NCBI RefSeq assembly: GCF_001019715.1
Contig: NZ_BBXJ01000001.1
Span: 2,108,001-2,172,000, forward strand
Reading direction: 5' to 3'
DNA from: Rodentibacter caecimuris
Lineage (GTDB): Bacteria; Pseudomonadota; Gammaproteobacteria; Enterobacterales; Pasteurellaceae
DNA length: 64,000 bases
Shown here: positions 48,271-56,291 of the stretch, piece by piece
Position numbering within the stretch: position 1 is the first letter of the stretch
Layout of the letters: the number at the start of each line of letters is the position of its first letter
Made by a program: the position numbers and the translations under genes
Notes under the pieces: generated by a model
Told to the model about the DNA's origin: nothing
What the model saw: only the letters and a program-made list of their open reading frames with translations
Database searches by the model: none

Positions 48271-49551
48271 TTAGTTCTCTTCCTCAAAAATACTTTGCAA
48301 TTGTTCACTTAAATTAAACACTTGAGCATTTTGATAAACAATTGAACGGGTTAATAAACCATGAGAAACAAACTCACCAATAATCTTTCCGTTAGCGTCA
48401 CGGTATTTACTCGGCTTATAGGAGAAAATATCTTGTAAGATAATCTGACCGTTTTCCATGCCCATTAATTCGGTAATGTTCATAATTTTTCTTGAACCGT
48501 CATTCAAACGAGAAGCTTGCACAATAATATTGACAGCAGAAGAAATATTACGGCGAATGGCTTCAAGCGGTAATGAAGCATTAGACATCATAACCATACT
48601 TTCCAAACGCGCTAGCGCATCACGCGGGCTATTGGCATGGAGCGTGGACATTGAGCCGTCATGCCCTGTATTCATTGCTTGCAACATTTGGAAGGCCTCC
48701 GCCCCACGGCATTCTCCGACGATAATTCTCTCCGGTCTCATCCGCAATGCGTTAATCACCAAATCCTGCATCGTTACTTCACCGGTATGTTCTACACCGG
48801 CAAGTCGGGTTTCTAAACGCACAACATGCGGTTGATTTAAACGTAATTCCGCGGTGTCTTCTAACGTGATAACCCTTTCCTGATGAGAAATATAATTGGA
48901 TAGTGCATTTAATAACGTGGTTTTTCCCGAACCTGTTCCGCCGGAAACAATAATGTTTATTCGAGATCTGGCAGCAATAATAAGAAAATTAGCCATATCA
49001 AGCGTCATAGATCCATAATTAACCAACTCTTGTAAGGTTTTTTTCTCTTTACTAAATTTTCGAATAGAGATTGAGGTACCATCCAATGCAATGGGGGGAA
49101 TAACAACATTTAAACGGCTACCGTCCGGAAGTCGAGAATCAACCAGAGGACTACCGTCATCAATACGGCGCCCAACTCTTGCGACTAAGCGTCTGGCTAT
49201 ATCGGTTAACTGCCCGTTATCAATAAAAACTTTATCCGTTTTTTCTAAAATACCGGAACGTTCAACCCAAATATTATTAGGCCCGTTAACCAAAATATCA
49301 TTAACGCCGTCATCGTTCATTAAATCGCGTAACGGCCCGTATCCTTCAATTTCATCAGCAATCATTCCCGCAATCATCATAAGGTCAGATGAAGTAATAT
49401 ACATATTATGAGTTGCCGTAACTTGATTAACTATTTGAACAAGTTCATTAATCAATTTATCTCTTTCATGCTGAATCTCATCAATTTTCTCAATATCAAG
49501 ATTACTTAACACTTCACTTCGGAGAAAACTTTGCTGTTCTTTATTTAACAT
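48271..49551 (-). CDS. tadA: TadA secretion ATPase
   Basis: Protein of 426 residues, PilT/VirB11-type hexameric ATPase that drives Flp fibril assembly. Walker A GGTGSGKT at 204-211, Asp box ITLEDTAELRL, Walker B MRPERIIVGECRGAEA, His box MNTGHDGSMSTLHAN. Everything catalytic is present. N-terminal domain about 1-185. One base before tadB starts. Confidence 0.96.
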   Translation of the reverse strand: MLNKEQQSFLRSEVLSNLDIEKIDEIQHERDKLINELVQIVNQVTATHNMYITSSDLMMIAGMIADEIEGYGPLRDLMNDDGVNDILVNGPNNIWVERSGILEKTDKVFIDNGQLTDIARRLVARVGRRIDDGSPLVDSRLPDGSRLNVVIPPIALDGTSISIRKFSKEKKTLQELVNYGSMTLDMANFLIIAARSRINIIVSGGTGSGKTTLLNALSNYISHQERVITLEDTAELRLNQPHVVRLETRLAGVEHTGEVTMQDLVINALRMRPERIIVGECRGAEAFQMLQAMNTGHDGSMSTLHANSPRDALARLESMVMMSNASLPLEAIRRNISSAVNIIVQASRLNDGSRKIMNITELMGMENGQIILQDIFSYKPSKYRDANGKIIGEFVSHGLLTRSIVYQNAQVFNLSEQLQSIFEEEN

Positions 49552-49564
49552 TCTCTTCCTTTAT

Positions 49565-50689
49565 TTAACGATTAATGAATGATTTGACAAATGAAGAGAA
49601 AAAACCGCTTTTTTCTTTTGCTTTATTTCCTGTTCTAGAAACTGAGCCAATAACTTTCATCATTAATGTTTCAATTTCTTTACGGCCTTTTCGTCCTAAA
49701 TTAACGGATAAAATATTTCTTATACCGATATTTTTCAATACAGGGATAACAGCATCAACTGGCGCGCCCAATAATGTTTCTATATCGGTTTTAACCATTA
49801 ATTTAGACGTTTCCAATCTGCTGTCGGAAATACAAATAAAGGTTCGAATCGGCTTACCTTGCATATTTCTCATTCTTTCGCATTCTTCCAAAAATTGTTT
49901 TGCCACCCGCAAGGAAGCGATACGCCGCTCCACGATTAGTAGAAAATTATTACTATGTTCAAAAAATTTCGGCAGATCGTCTTTATTCACATTGAAAATC
50001 GGTTGATCATAAATAATAAAATTGTATTTATCGGTAACAGTCGTCGATAGGTCGGATGGTGCTCCGCTAAAAAGATCAAAATTATGGCTATATTCCACAA
50101 TATCGCCCTGTAATTTCTTATCAAAAAGCAAATCCAAATCTTGCGATCCGTTTTTTCCTTGGGCTAATAAAACAGGCACTTTTTTATTTAATGCAATTTG
50201 ATTAGCAATATTCGAACTAATTAATGTAGCCCCAATTCCCCCCTTACAACTTAATACACTAACTTTCACTGTATTTCGTACTGTCGGAATATCCACGCCG
50301 ACCGCAATATTTTCTACCATTTGGTTAATTTGAGAAGATGTGTGGAAATAAAGGATTCCTTTATTTAACAATTGTTGAGAAAGTGAAATAGAATCACTTT
50401 TTCCGATAACACAACACCACACACTCTGTGGAATAATGCTATAAATCTTATCGGTAATAATTTTTGCATCATTCTCTTCTTCAAGATCAACAATAACGCC
50501 AAAAGTGTCCTCGTTTGAAATAGCAATATTAGAAATATCAAAGAGATTTTTATTAATTATTTCAATATTTTCTAATGCCCTTATTCGTAGCAGTTCCGCA
50601 ATTCTTGTCGCCATATCCTTATCAGAGGAAATAACCACAATTTTACGCATATTGCCTGTGAGTATTTTTTCATTATCAAGTAACAGCAT
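49565..50689 (-). CDS. tadZ: TadZ, MinD/ParA-like polar localisation protein
   Basis: Protein of 374 residues: N-terminal receiver-like domain (about 13-130) and C-terminal MinD-type ATPase fold. The P-loop region reads CKGGIGATLIS (K149 to T155): the first (deviant) lysine remains but the GKT lysine is Ala154. TadZ proteins are known for an atypical Walker A and may bind but barely hydrolyse ATP; they place the tad machine at the pole. Start may also be the internal ATG at codon 14. Confidence 0.92.
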   Translation of the reverse strand: MLLLDNEKILTGNMRKIVVISSDKDMATRIAELLRIRALENIEIINKNLFDISNIAISNEDTFGVIVDLEEENDAKIITDKIYSIIPQSVWCCVIGKSDSISLSQQLLNKGILYFHTSSQINQMVENIAVGVDIPTVRNTVKVSVLSCKGGIGATLISSNIANQIALNKKVPVLLAQGKNGSQDLDLLFDKKLQGDIVEYSHNFDLFSGAPSDLSTTVTDKYNFIIYDQPIFNVNKDDLPKFFEHSNNFLLIVERRIASLRVAKQFLEECERMRNMQGKPIRTFICISDSRLETSKLMVKTDIETLLGAPVDAVIPVLKNIGIRNILSVNLGRKGRKEIETLMMKVIGSVSRTGNKAKEKSGFFSSFVKSFINR

Positions 50690-50704
50690 AATTTAATTTC
50701 TCAC

Positions 50705-51193
50705 CTAAAACTTCAACTGAACACGGCTATTACTTTTTACTGCACAATTACCGTCTTTACTTAACATATTATCAATCGTCTTCCCCGGACAATTCGCAGC
50801 CTCTACTACAATTTGTTCTACTTCGGCATAAAGCGGATAAAGGGCAACTTTATTTGGATTGGCAATAAGTTGAATACGTTGGGATTCAATCCCTCGATTA
50901 AGTAAAACTTTCCGAATTTCGACCGCACTTTGATAAGCCTCTTTATTCGCCCATAATAAGCGAACTTGCTTGCTGCGATCTCTTCCCATACTGCCCAATA
51001 CCGCTTGTAAAAGATTGCGCTGTGTCGCTTTAGCATAATCGGAAAGTGCATAGCGCTTGATAAGCATCCGATATTGATCCACTTGGTGTGGAATATCCGC
51101 ATTATTTCTTAGTTCGTTTGCAGTCATTGCTTCGGCAGAAATAGCAGTAATTGAAGCGGATAGCGATAATAAAATCATAAATATTTTTTTCAT
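50705..51193 (-). CDS. rcpB: RcpB, outer-membrane tad component
   Basis: Protein of 162 residues with a signal peptide (MKKIFMILLSLSASITAISA, then EAM). The body holds few strong motifs; identity rests on position between rcpA and tadZ and on exported character. RcpB is thought to gate or stabilise the RcpA secretin. Start overlaps the rcpA stop in an ATGA junction. Contains the only USS inside the tad island (50922). Confidence 0.82.
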   Translation of the reverse strand: MKKIFMILLSLSASITAISAEAMTANELRNNADIPHQVDQYRMLIKRYALSDYAKATQRNLLQAVLGSMGRDRSKQVRLLWANKEAYQSAVEIRKVLLNRGIESQRIQLIANPNKVALYPLYAEVEQIVVEAANCPGKTIDNMLSKDGNCAVKSNSRVQLKF

Positions 51194-52593
51194 TGAATAA
51201 ACCCACCATTTTTCAAGAAGTTAGTTGTTAATGTCCGATGATAAATATTTTTAAACGGGGTTAAATTAAAGAAACGCTCCATCGTGCCGGTTTGCTCAAG
51301 TGTCGGATAGACAATTTGATCTTCAGTAACCGGTTTTACGATATTAACCGTTGCAACAACGACCAATTCTCTATTTTCACGTGAAGTTGATGCATTACGA
51401 AAGAATGAACCGATAATCGGTAAATCGCCTAACAAAGGCACTTTATTTAAATTTTCGGCATCAAGAGAGTTAATTAAACCGCCGATAATAAAACTTTCTC
51501 CGTTAGCAACCTCAAAGACGGATTTGGTTCTGCGCGTATTAAAATAAGGAATGCTACCGATATTTTCATAATTATAGTTACCGGCAAGAGTGCTCACGTT
51601 TTGATCTAAAATTAAACGAATCCGATCATTTTTTTGAACCTTCGCCCCGACTGCCAGCTTTACCCCATAATCTTTATAAATAATGGTCGCATTGCCGTCT
51701 CTGTCCCGTTGTGCAAACGGAATTTCGCCACTAACCAAAATTTCTGCGGTTTCTCCCGATAACATTGAAATATTCGGCTCAGCTAAAATCTTACCGTTAT
51801 TACGGTTATCCAATGCACTGATAAAAGCGGACAGCCCATTAGCATTTAATTGCAAAATACCACTTGTTCCGTTAAAACCGCCTCCTTTAGACCAAGATCC
51901 GCCTAATAACGAACCTGAACCGGCTAAATGAGACCAATTAATTCCCAATGAATCGGAAAATTTTTTATTAACCTCAACAACAGAAAGCTTAACGTTAATC
52001 TGGGTCGTATCATTAACGTTTGAATGATTAATCACGCCGTCATATTGGTATTTATCTAAAAAAGTAATATGTTCATCGCTACCGGAACTACTTCCGCGAA
52101 ATTTCACTTCCGTCACTTTTTTACTTGCGCCCAGCGCTTCCCCAACAATGCGATTTATTTCATCACTTTCTTCTTGGCTGCTTGCTTTACCTTCAATCAC
52201 ATAAGCCTTACCTACTTTTTTTACTAAAAGTTTGGTATTTGGAAAACGTGCTTTAATTTGTTGGTTCGTATCTTCGATGTTATTAATCAATATATTCACA
52301 TTTACCGTATCGGAAGTGAGCTTATTTCCTTCAGCATCAAAGGCCGTCACCTCCGCTCTTCCCTCTTCTTTGGCGTAAATAAGAAAACTCGTATCATCGA
52401 GAATTTCATAATCCGCCACATTCGGTGAAGAGACAAAAATCGTATCAATTTTTTGATCCGTTTCGATAAACTGGCTTTGACCTTGTTCTAAATTAAACGT
52501 TTTGGCTGAAACAATATTAGAAAATAACAATATTGTTCCGCTTAACAGCAAAGTTAGCCCTATATTTTTCACTGGCTTATAGTTAATTAACAT
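51190..52593 (-). CDS. rcpA: RcpA secretin (CpaC family)
   Basis: Protein of 467 residues forming the outer-membrane channel for Flp fibrils. Signal peptide to about residue 30 (NIVSAK), an N-terminal pilus-formation domain (about 32-105), a BON-like region (about 105-160) and the secretin domain (about 240-425; VPLLGDLPIIGSFFR is the hallmark). Two base pairs after rcpC. Length is normal. Confidence 0.94.
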   Translation of the reverse strand: MLINYKPVKNIGLTLLLSGTILLFSNIVSAKTFNLEQGQSQFIETDQKIDTIFVSSPNVADYEILDDTSFLIYAKEEGRAEVTAFDAEGNKLTSDTVNVNILINNIEDTNQQIKARFPNTKLLVKKVGKAYVIEGKASSQEESDEINRIVGEALGASKKVTEVKFRGSSSGSDEHITFLDKYQYDGVINHSNVNDTTQINVKLSVVEVNKKFSDSLGINWSHLAGSGSLLGGSWSKGGGFNGTSGILQLNANGLSAFISALDNRNNGKILAEPNISMLSGETAEILVSGEIPFAQRDRDGNATIIYKDYGVKLAVGAKVQKNDRIRLILDQNVSTLAGNYNYENIGSIPYFNTRRTKSVFEVANGESFIIGGLINSLDAENLNKVPLLGDLPIIGSFFRNASTSRENRELVVVATVNIVKPVTEDQIVYPTLEQTGTMERFFNLTPFKNIYHRTLTTNFLKNGGFIQ

Positions 52594-52595
52594 TA

Positions 52596-53393
52596 TTATT
52601 GACCTCTTAATTTTCGAATAGATATGCCACGATGTTCAGAACTTTTATCCCTTCCTTCTGAGGGTAAAAGAATCAATTTTGATTCTTTATATAATTTATA
52701 AAATTTAGCAACCTGTTCCACATTAACTTTTACGCTAATATATCCGAAAGTATTTGTATTACCCGAAGAACTATTCTTTACTTCTTCATCATTAAAGGTT
52801 CTTACTTGTAATACTAATACCCTATCTGCAATCTTAGCTAAATCCGAACGTTCTCTTATGCTCCCTCTATCGTCCGAAGAAAAATATTGACTATAAATAG
52901 AAACATAATCTCCACCTTTAACCGTATCTAATAAATAGCGTTCACTTTCATTAATATTAATTCGAAAAGCAACTTCCTGCTTCGTATTAATACTGGAAAT
53001 AAGGAATTTAGAATCAGTAGGTGAGATAATTGTAGAGGAAGAAAGTAATGAGCCACCCTGTAAATTCTCATTAACTAAATACCCCTGTAACGTCGTAGAA
53101 GAATCCTTTATTACTTCTTTTAAATCATATTCAGCCATAGGGCTATTTTCAGGAACCGTAATTTCATTGAGAGAATAATCATCAGCCTGTAAAAGCGTTC
53201 CTTTTACTACATCACGTTTTAATTCCGCTAATGTAATCAATTTTTCTATCTTATTTTCCTGATTTTCTTCAGTAGAATGACTTTGTGTAGAATTAGTATT
53301 TGTTCCTTCGTTTCCTGATGGAATAAACAGAATACCGCCAACACCGACAGCAAGAATAAGGAATGAAATAATAAATAACATTCTATAGTTCAT
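52596..53393 (-). CDS. rcpC: RcpC (CpaB family), tad assembly protein
   Basis: Protein of 265 residues with an N-terminal membrane helix (5-26) and a SAF-like domain (about 60-125, LAELKRDVVKGTLLQADDY, then SPMAEYDL), followed by an RcpC region (GGDYVSIYSQYF). Lies in the periplasm with RcpA and RcpB; SAF-type domains may contact peptidoglycan or glycans. Ser/Asn-rich linker at 28-48. Confidence 0.9.
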   Translation of the reverse strand: MNYRMLFIISFLILAVGVGGILFIPSGNEGTNTNSTQSHSTEENQENKIEKLITLAELKRDVVKGTLLQADDYSLNEITVPENSPMAEYDLKEVIKDSSTTLQGYLVNENLQGGSLLSSSTIISPTDSKFLISSINTKQEVAFRININESERYLLDTVKGGDYVSIYSQYFSSDDRGSIRERSDLAKIADRVLVLQVRTFNDEEVKNSSSGNTNTFGYISVKVNVEQVAKFYKLYKESKLILLPSEGRDKSSEHRGISIRKLRGQ

Positions 53394-53458
53394 TTTTGTA
53401 CCTTAAATTTAATTGAAATAAATTCTATTTAATTATATGAAGTATTAACTTTAGTTTT

Positions 53459-53890
53459 CTAACCGAATAAAATCGAATTAATAAAAAAACCTGTACTAAT
53501 TGCCACTCCATAAGGCAATCCTTTAGTCTTTATTTCATTTTTAAAAAATAGCCAACCAACGATAATCAACAATAACCCTGAAAAGGTAGTAAAGAAGAGA
53601 AAAGACATTATTTGAAAACTTGGTATAGCCAACATTAATACACTAATTAACTTAATATCTCCGGCGCCAATAACTTTTAGTGTAAATAAAATAAAACCGA
53701 CAGACAGAGAAACCAATGCAGGAAAAATAAAAACAGTATCGTATTTTAAATAAGTAAATATCAAAATAACGGCTAATAATAATGTAACGACTCTATTACT
53801 AATAACTCTTACACGAATATCCGTCCATGACAGATTAATTAGTAACAGAATTATGAAAAAATTCAGAAGAAGAATGATACATTCTTTCAT
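53459..53890 (-). CDS. tadV: TadV prepilin peptidase
   Basis: Protein of 143 residues, A24A-type aspartic peptidase, short form lacking the N-methylase domain. The two catalytic aspartates are D24 (SWTDIR) and D78 (GAGD). About six membrane helices. Cleaves Flp prepilins and the TadE/F pseudopilins after their glycine. Four base pairs after flp2. Confidence 0.93.
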   Translation of the reverse strand: MKECIILLLNFFIILLLINLSWTDIRVRVISNRVVTLLLAVILIFTYLKYDTVFIFPALVSLSVGFILFTLKVIGAGDIKLISVLMLAIPSFQIMSFLFFTTFSGLLLIIVGWLFFKNEIKTKGLPYGVAISTGFFINSILFG

Positions 53891-53894
53891 AGAA

Positions 53895-54110
53895 TTAGCC
53901 TTTACTTAACACCGAATCGGAAACAGACTGAGTTAAAAATCTAAATTTTTCACCTAGTTCAAAAAGAAACCCTTCTTGTCCTAAAATTGCAACGACAAAA
54001 ACGGCAACAGCGAACCCGACAAGACCATACTCGATTGACGTAATACCTTTTTTATCAAGTTTAAATTCTTTTAGATAAAGAAAGGTTGAAGTAAAAAGTT
54101 TATAATTCAT
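53895..54110 (-). CDS. flp2: Flp2, second Flp-type prepilin
   Basis: Protein of 71 residues. Cleavage after G22 in KKGITSIEYGL with Glu27-Tyr28, then a hydrophobic helix. Basic N-terminal leader. In A. actinomycetemcomitans flp-2 is present but not needed for fibrils; here it follows a long hairpin that may set its expression below flp1. Confidence 0.92.
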   Translation of the reverse strand: MNYKLFTSTFLYLKEFKLDKKGITSIEYGLVGFAVAVFVVAILGQEGFLFELGEKFRFLTQSVSDSVLSKG

Positions 54111-54121
54111 ATTATTATGAC

Positions 54122-54169
54122 AATATGGAGAGCGGTTAATAGATTTAATAAATAACCGACCTCCATATT
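54122..54169 (-). other. Long stem-loop between flp1 and flp2
   Basis: Minus strand AATATGGAGGTCGGTTA (54169-54153) against TAACCGCTCTCCATATT (54138-54122): a 17-bp stem with two mismatches and a 14-base loop. No T-run follows, so it is more likely an RNA processing or stability element than a full terminator. Confidence 0.6.
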
Positions 54170-54197
54170 TCTCCTTTATTGAATTTTATAAAGGCGA

Positions 54198-54428
54198 TTA
54201 TTGTTTCTGAATATTAGCGTCTTTAATTGTTGTCGTTAAAGACTCAAATTTAGCTTTTAATTGTTGAATAAAACCATTGTCATTATAGAACACTGCTACG
54301 ATTAACACGGCTACCGCTACAGCAATTAAACCGTATTCAATTGCTGTTACACCACGTTCATCTTTTCTAAAATTACGGAATGCTTCGGTTACTGAAATAT
54401 ATGCTTTAGTTGTTAATTGACTTAACAT
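54198..54428 (-). CDS. flp1: Flp1 major fibril prepilin
   Basis: Protein of 76 residues. Processing site after G26 (ERGVTAIEYGLIAVAVAV), with the Flp-specific Glu31-Tyr32, then one hydrophobic helix and a short polar tail. TadV would release a mature pilin of 50 residues, the size of known Flp1 subunits. AGGAG eight bases before the ATG. First gene of the tad operon; its promoter must lie in the following 300 bp. Confidence 0.95.
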   Translation of the reverse strand: MLSQLTTKAYISVTEAFRNFRKDERGVTAIEYGLIAVAVAVLIVAVFYNDNGFIQQLKAKFESLTTTIKDANIQKQ

Positions 54429-54761
54429 TTAAAAATTCTCCTAAAATAAATTTACTAATCTAAACTCTTTTGAAAGAGCCTGTATTTCAGCTTTTACTTT
54501 TCATTTCAAAGCTAAAACTTCCTCATTGTAAAAAAAAACAAGCCCTTTTTGATAAAAAATTAAAATTTTTATCTTAGGTAAAAAACTAGAGTTAAGATAT
54601 AAAAAATAAAAGACAAGTTACGATGTCAGTTTTTTAAAAAGAAAGTCACTAGAGAGGGGGGAAATGAAGAGATATATCACTCATAAATCGTCAATTTTCA
54701 ATCGTTATTCATCAGCAAAATAAAAAAGGTTGGCAAGTTGATCTTAGACACTGAAGAACAC
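54429..54761. other. Upstream region of flp1, no gene
   Basis: Very AT-rich, with poly-A tracts near 54530 and 54560. It should contain the tad promoter on the minus strand. I could not assign a -35/-10 pair with confidence. Confidence 0.4.
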
Positions 54762-54975
54762 TCAGGAAACAAAACTATTGCATAAATCATTCACCAGCTT
54801 ATTCATACCGCTTGTACCATTATTGTTATCCGTTAATTTTTTCCGCTCTAATCTATCAAGTTGTGCCGTAAAATCCGTCCAGACTGTTTTATCTCCCGAC
54901 CATTTTGGAAAATACTTTTAAGACTCGACGTTCTCATTGCCCGTTTCGTTTTAATACTTTAAAATTTTTGTTCAT
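54762..54975 (-). pseudogene. Broken small gene of unknown function
   Basis: An ATG at 54975 with AAGGAT eight bases upstream starts MNKNFKVLKRNGQ and stops at once. In another frame an open stretch of 51 codons (54917-54762) starts KYFPKWSGDKTVWTDFTAQL and ends LVNDLCNSFVS. The natural-looking composition and good ribosome site suggest one small gene broken by a frameshift plus an ochre stop. I do not recognise the family. Between flp1 and the glycosyltransferase. Confidence 0.45.
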
Positions 54976-55084
54976 AAAATATCCTTGTTGTGGGTAAAAA
55001 TTAAATTTTGAATACCCTCAATCACAACGACAACAAGAAACTCACTTTAAGATTTAGAGAATTAAATACACCGGAACAGCAGAG

Positions 55085-55993
55085 ATGTCAGACAATATTC
55101 CTATCAGTTTTATTTTGCCTATCTATAACGTACAGGATTATCTCGCGGAGGCAATTGAAAGCATTTTGAAACAAGCGGTTTCAAAAGAAATTATCTTAGT
55201 TAATGACGGTTCAACGGATAATAGCTTGGCAATTGCCTTACAGTATGCAAACAAATATTCGTTTATTCAGGTTATTCATAGTCAAAATAAAGGGGTAAGT
55301 GCCGCAAGAAATGCCAGTTTACGTTTGGCCCGAGGGGAATATGTTGTTTTCTTAGATCCGGATGATTACTTAGATGATAACGCTGATTTTCAATCACTGT
55401 ATGAACTCGCTCAAACCTACCATGTTGTAAAGGGTACTTACCGAAAACGGTTTGATCATCAATTATTCCTATGCAAAGCGATTTTTGACGAGGTCACTCC
55501 ACAAACCGGCTATATTTCCTCATTAATTGACTGCTTTACAACCTCATTACCGGATAACTGGTTTATTCAGATTGCCTGTTTTATGATTCGACGTACTGTG
55601 CTATTGGAAAACCAAATAACCTTTGATACCACATTACCATTCGGCGAAGATACATTATTTAACGTCGACTTATTCTCTTTAGAAGAAAACGTGTTGGAAG
55701 TTGGTTCACCTTTGGTAGTCTATCGTAGTCGCCCAAATAGCGCAATGAGTCAGCCCGTCACCGAAACAAGGCTGATTTCACAATATCGATTGATTGAAAT
55801 ACTGCGAAGCCGATTGGAGAAAACAACCAACCCGGTACTTAAATCTTGTATCACACAAGTAATAAGCCTCAATTGTCGGCATCTTGCCCAAACCATTGAG
55901 CATCACCCAAACTTGGAAAAATATCAGCATTTAATCACAGAAGAAATGAAGGTATTTATGCAATATACCCAATTAAATTTCTTTTCTAAATAA
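55085..55993 (+). CDS. Family 2 glycosyltransferase
   Basis: Protein of 302 residues, GT-A fold. The nucleotide-sugar site is seen in SFILPIYNVQDYL (near 8-20), ILVNDGSTDNS and the DXD-like FLDPDDYLDDN; a later ETRLISQYR region is less conserved. Bacterial homologues add sugars to lipooligosaccharide or capsule at the inner membrane's cytoplasmic side. It stands alone, not in a glycan cluster, so the acceptor is unknown. Start ATG at 55085 follows GCAGAG. Confidence 0.85.
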   Translation: MSDNIPISFILPIYNVQDYLAEAIESILKQAVSKEIILVNDGSTDNSLAIALQYANKYSFIQVIHSQNKGVSAARNASLRLARGEYVVFLDPDDYLDDNADFQSLYELAQTYHVVKGTYRKRFDHQLFLCKAIFDEVTPQTGYISSLIDCFTTSLPDNWFIQIACFMIRRTVLLENQITFDTTLPFGEDTLFNVDLFSLEENVLEVGSPLVVYRSRPNSAMSQPVTETRLISQYRLIEILRSRLEKTTNPVLKSCITQVISLNCRHLAQTIEHHPNLEKYQHLITEEMKVFMQYTQLNFFSK

Positions 55994-56147
55994 AACGGTT
56001 TTACAAACAAATAAGCCTATGTTGGAGCACATTACATTTAGACCAATTGTAGGTAAAAAGATGGAAAGAGTTGTGGATTCTTTTTAAAATCGGACAAAGC
56101 CAAACAGTCAAATTGACCGTTGATTTTGAATTTAATGCAACACAAAT

Positions 56148-56291
56148 TTATATCCATTTTAAAATTCGTACCATGATTCACCACTCCGGAAAATCACAAT
56201 GAGAAAATCTCATCCGTAAAACACTAAAAACACATTAAAAAACAACCGCACTTTTAAATTGTTCAGCCTAAAAGTGCGGTTAATTTTTCCG
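56148..56291 (-). repeat. Relic of a Sel1-like gene start plus duplicated intergenic region
   Basis: 56151-56290 closely matches 89-219 at the left edge. It includes a dead start: ATG at 56174 reads MVRILKWI and stops, against MMARILKW in the intact genes. Thus a third Sel1-like gene once stood here and all but its first codons has been lost. The USS-pair hairpin is part of the repeat. Confidence 0.8.
56244..56281 (-). terminator. USS-pair terminator after the right Sel1-like gene
   Basis: AACCGCACTTTT (56244-56255) and AAAAGTGCGGTT (56270-56281), the same 12-bp stem as at 173-210. Confidence 0.78.

Noticed and set aside
49575-50006. Plus-strand frame of 143 codons opposite tadZ, and a similar one at 48458-48835 opposite tadA
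   Set aside because: Shadows of well-supported tad genes, with no start signal.
54807-55179. Two copies of ACAAGCGGT, the uptake signal of the other Pasteurellaceae clade (54807-54815, 55171-55179), as a sign of transfer
   Set aside because: A third lies in atoE (33079). Three 9-mers in 64 kb is only modestly above chance, so no claim is made.
55171-55190. Palindrome TTTTGAAAC-N5-GTTTCAAAA inside the glycosyltransferase gene as a regulatory site
   Set aside because: It is within coding sequence far from the start and occurs once.
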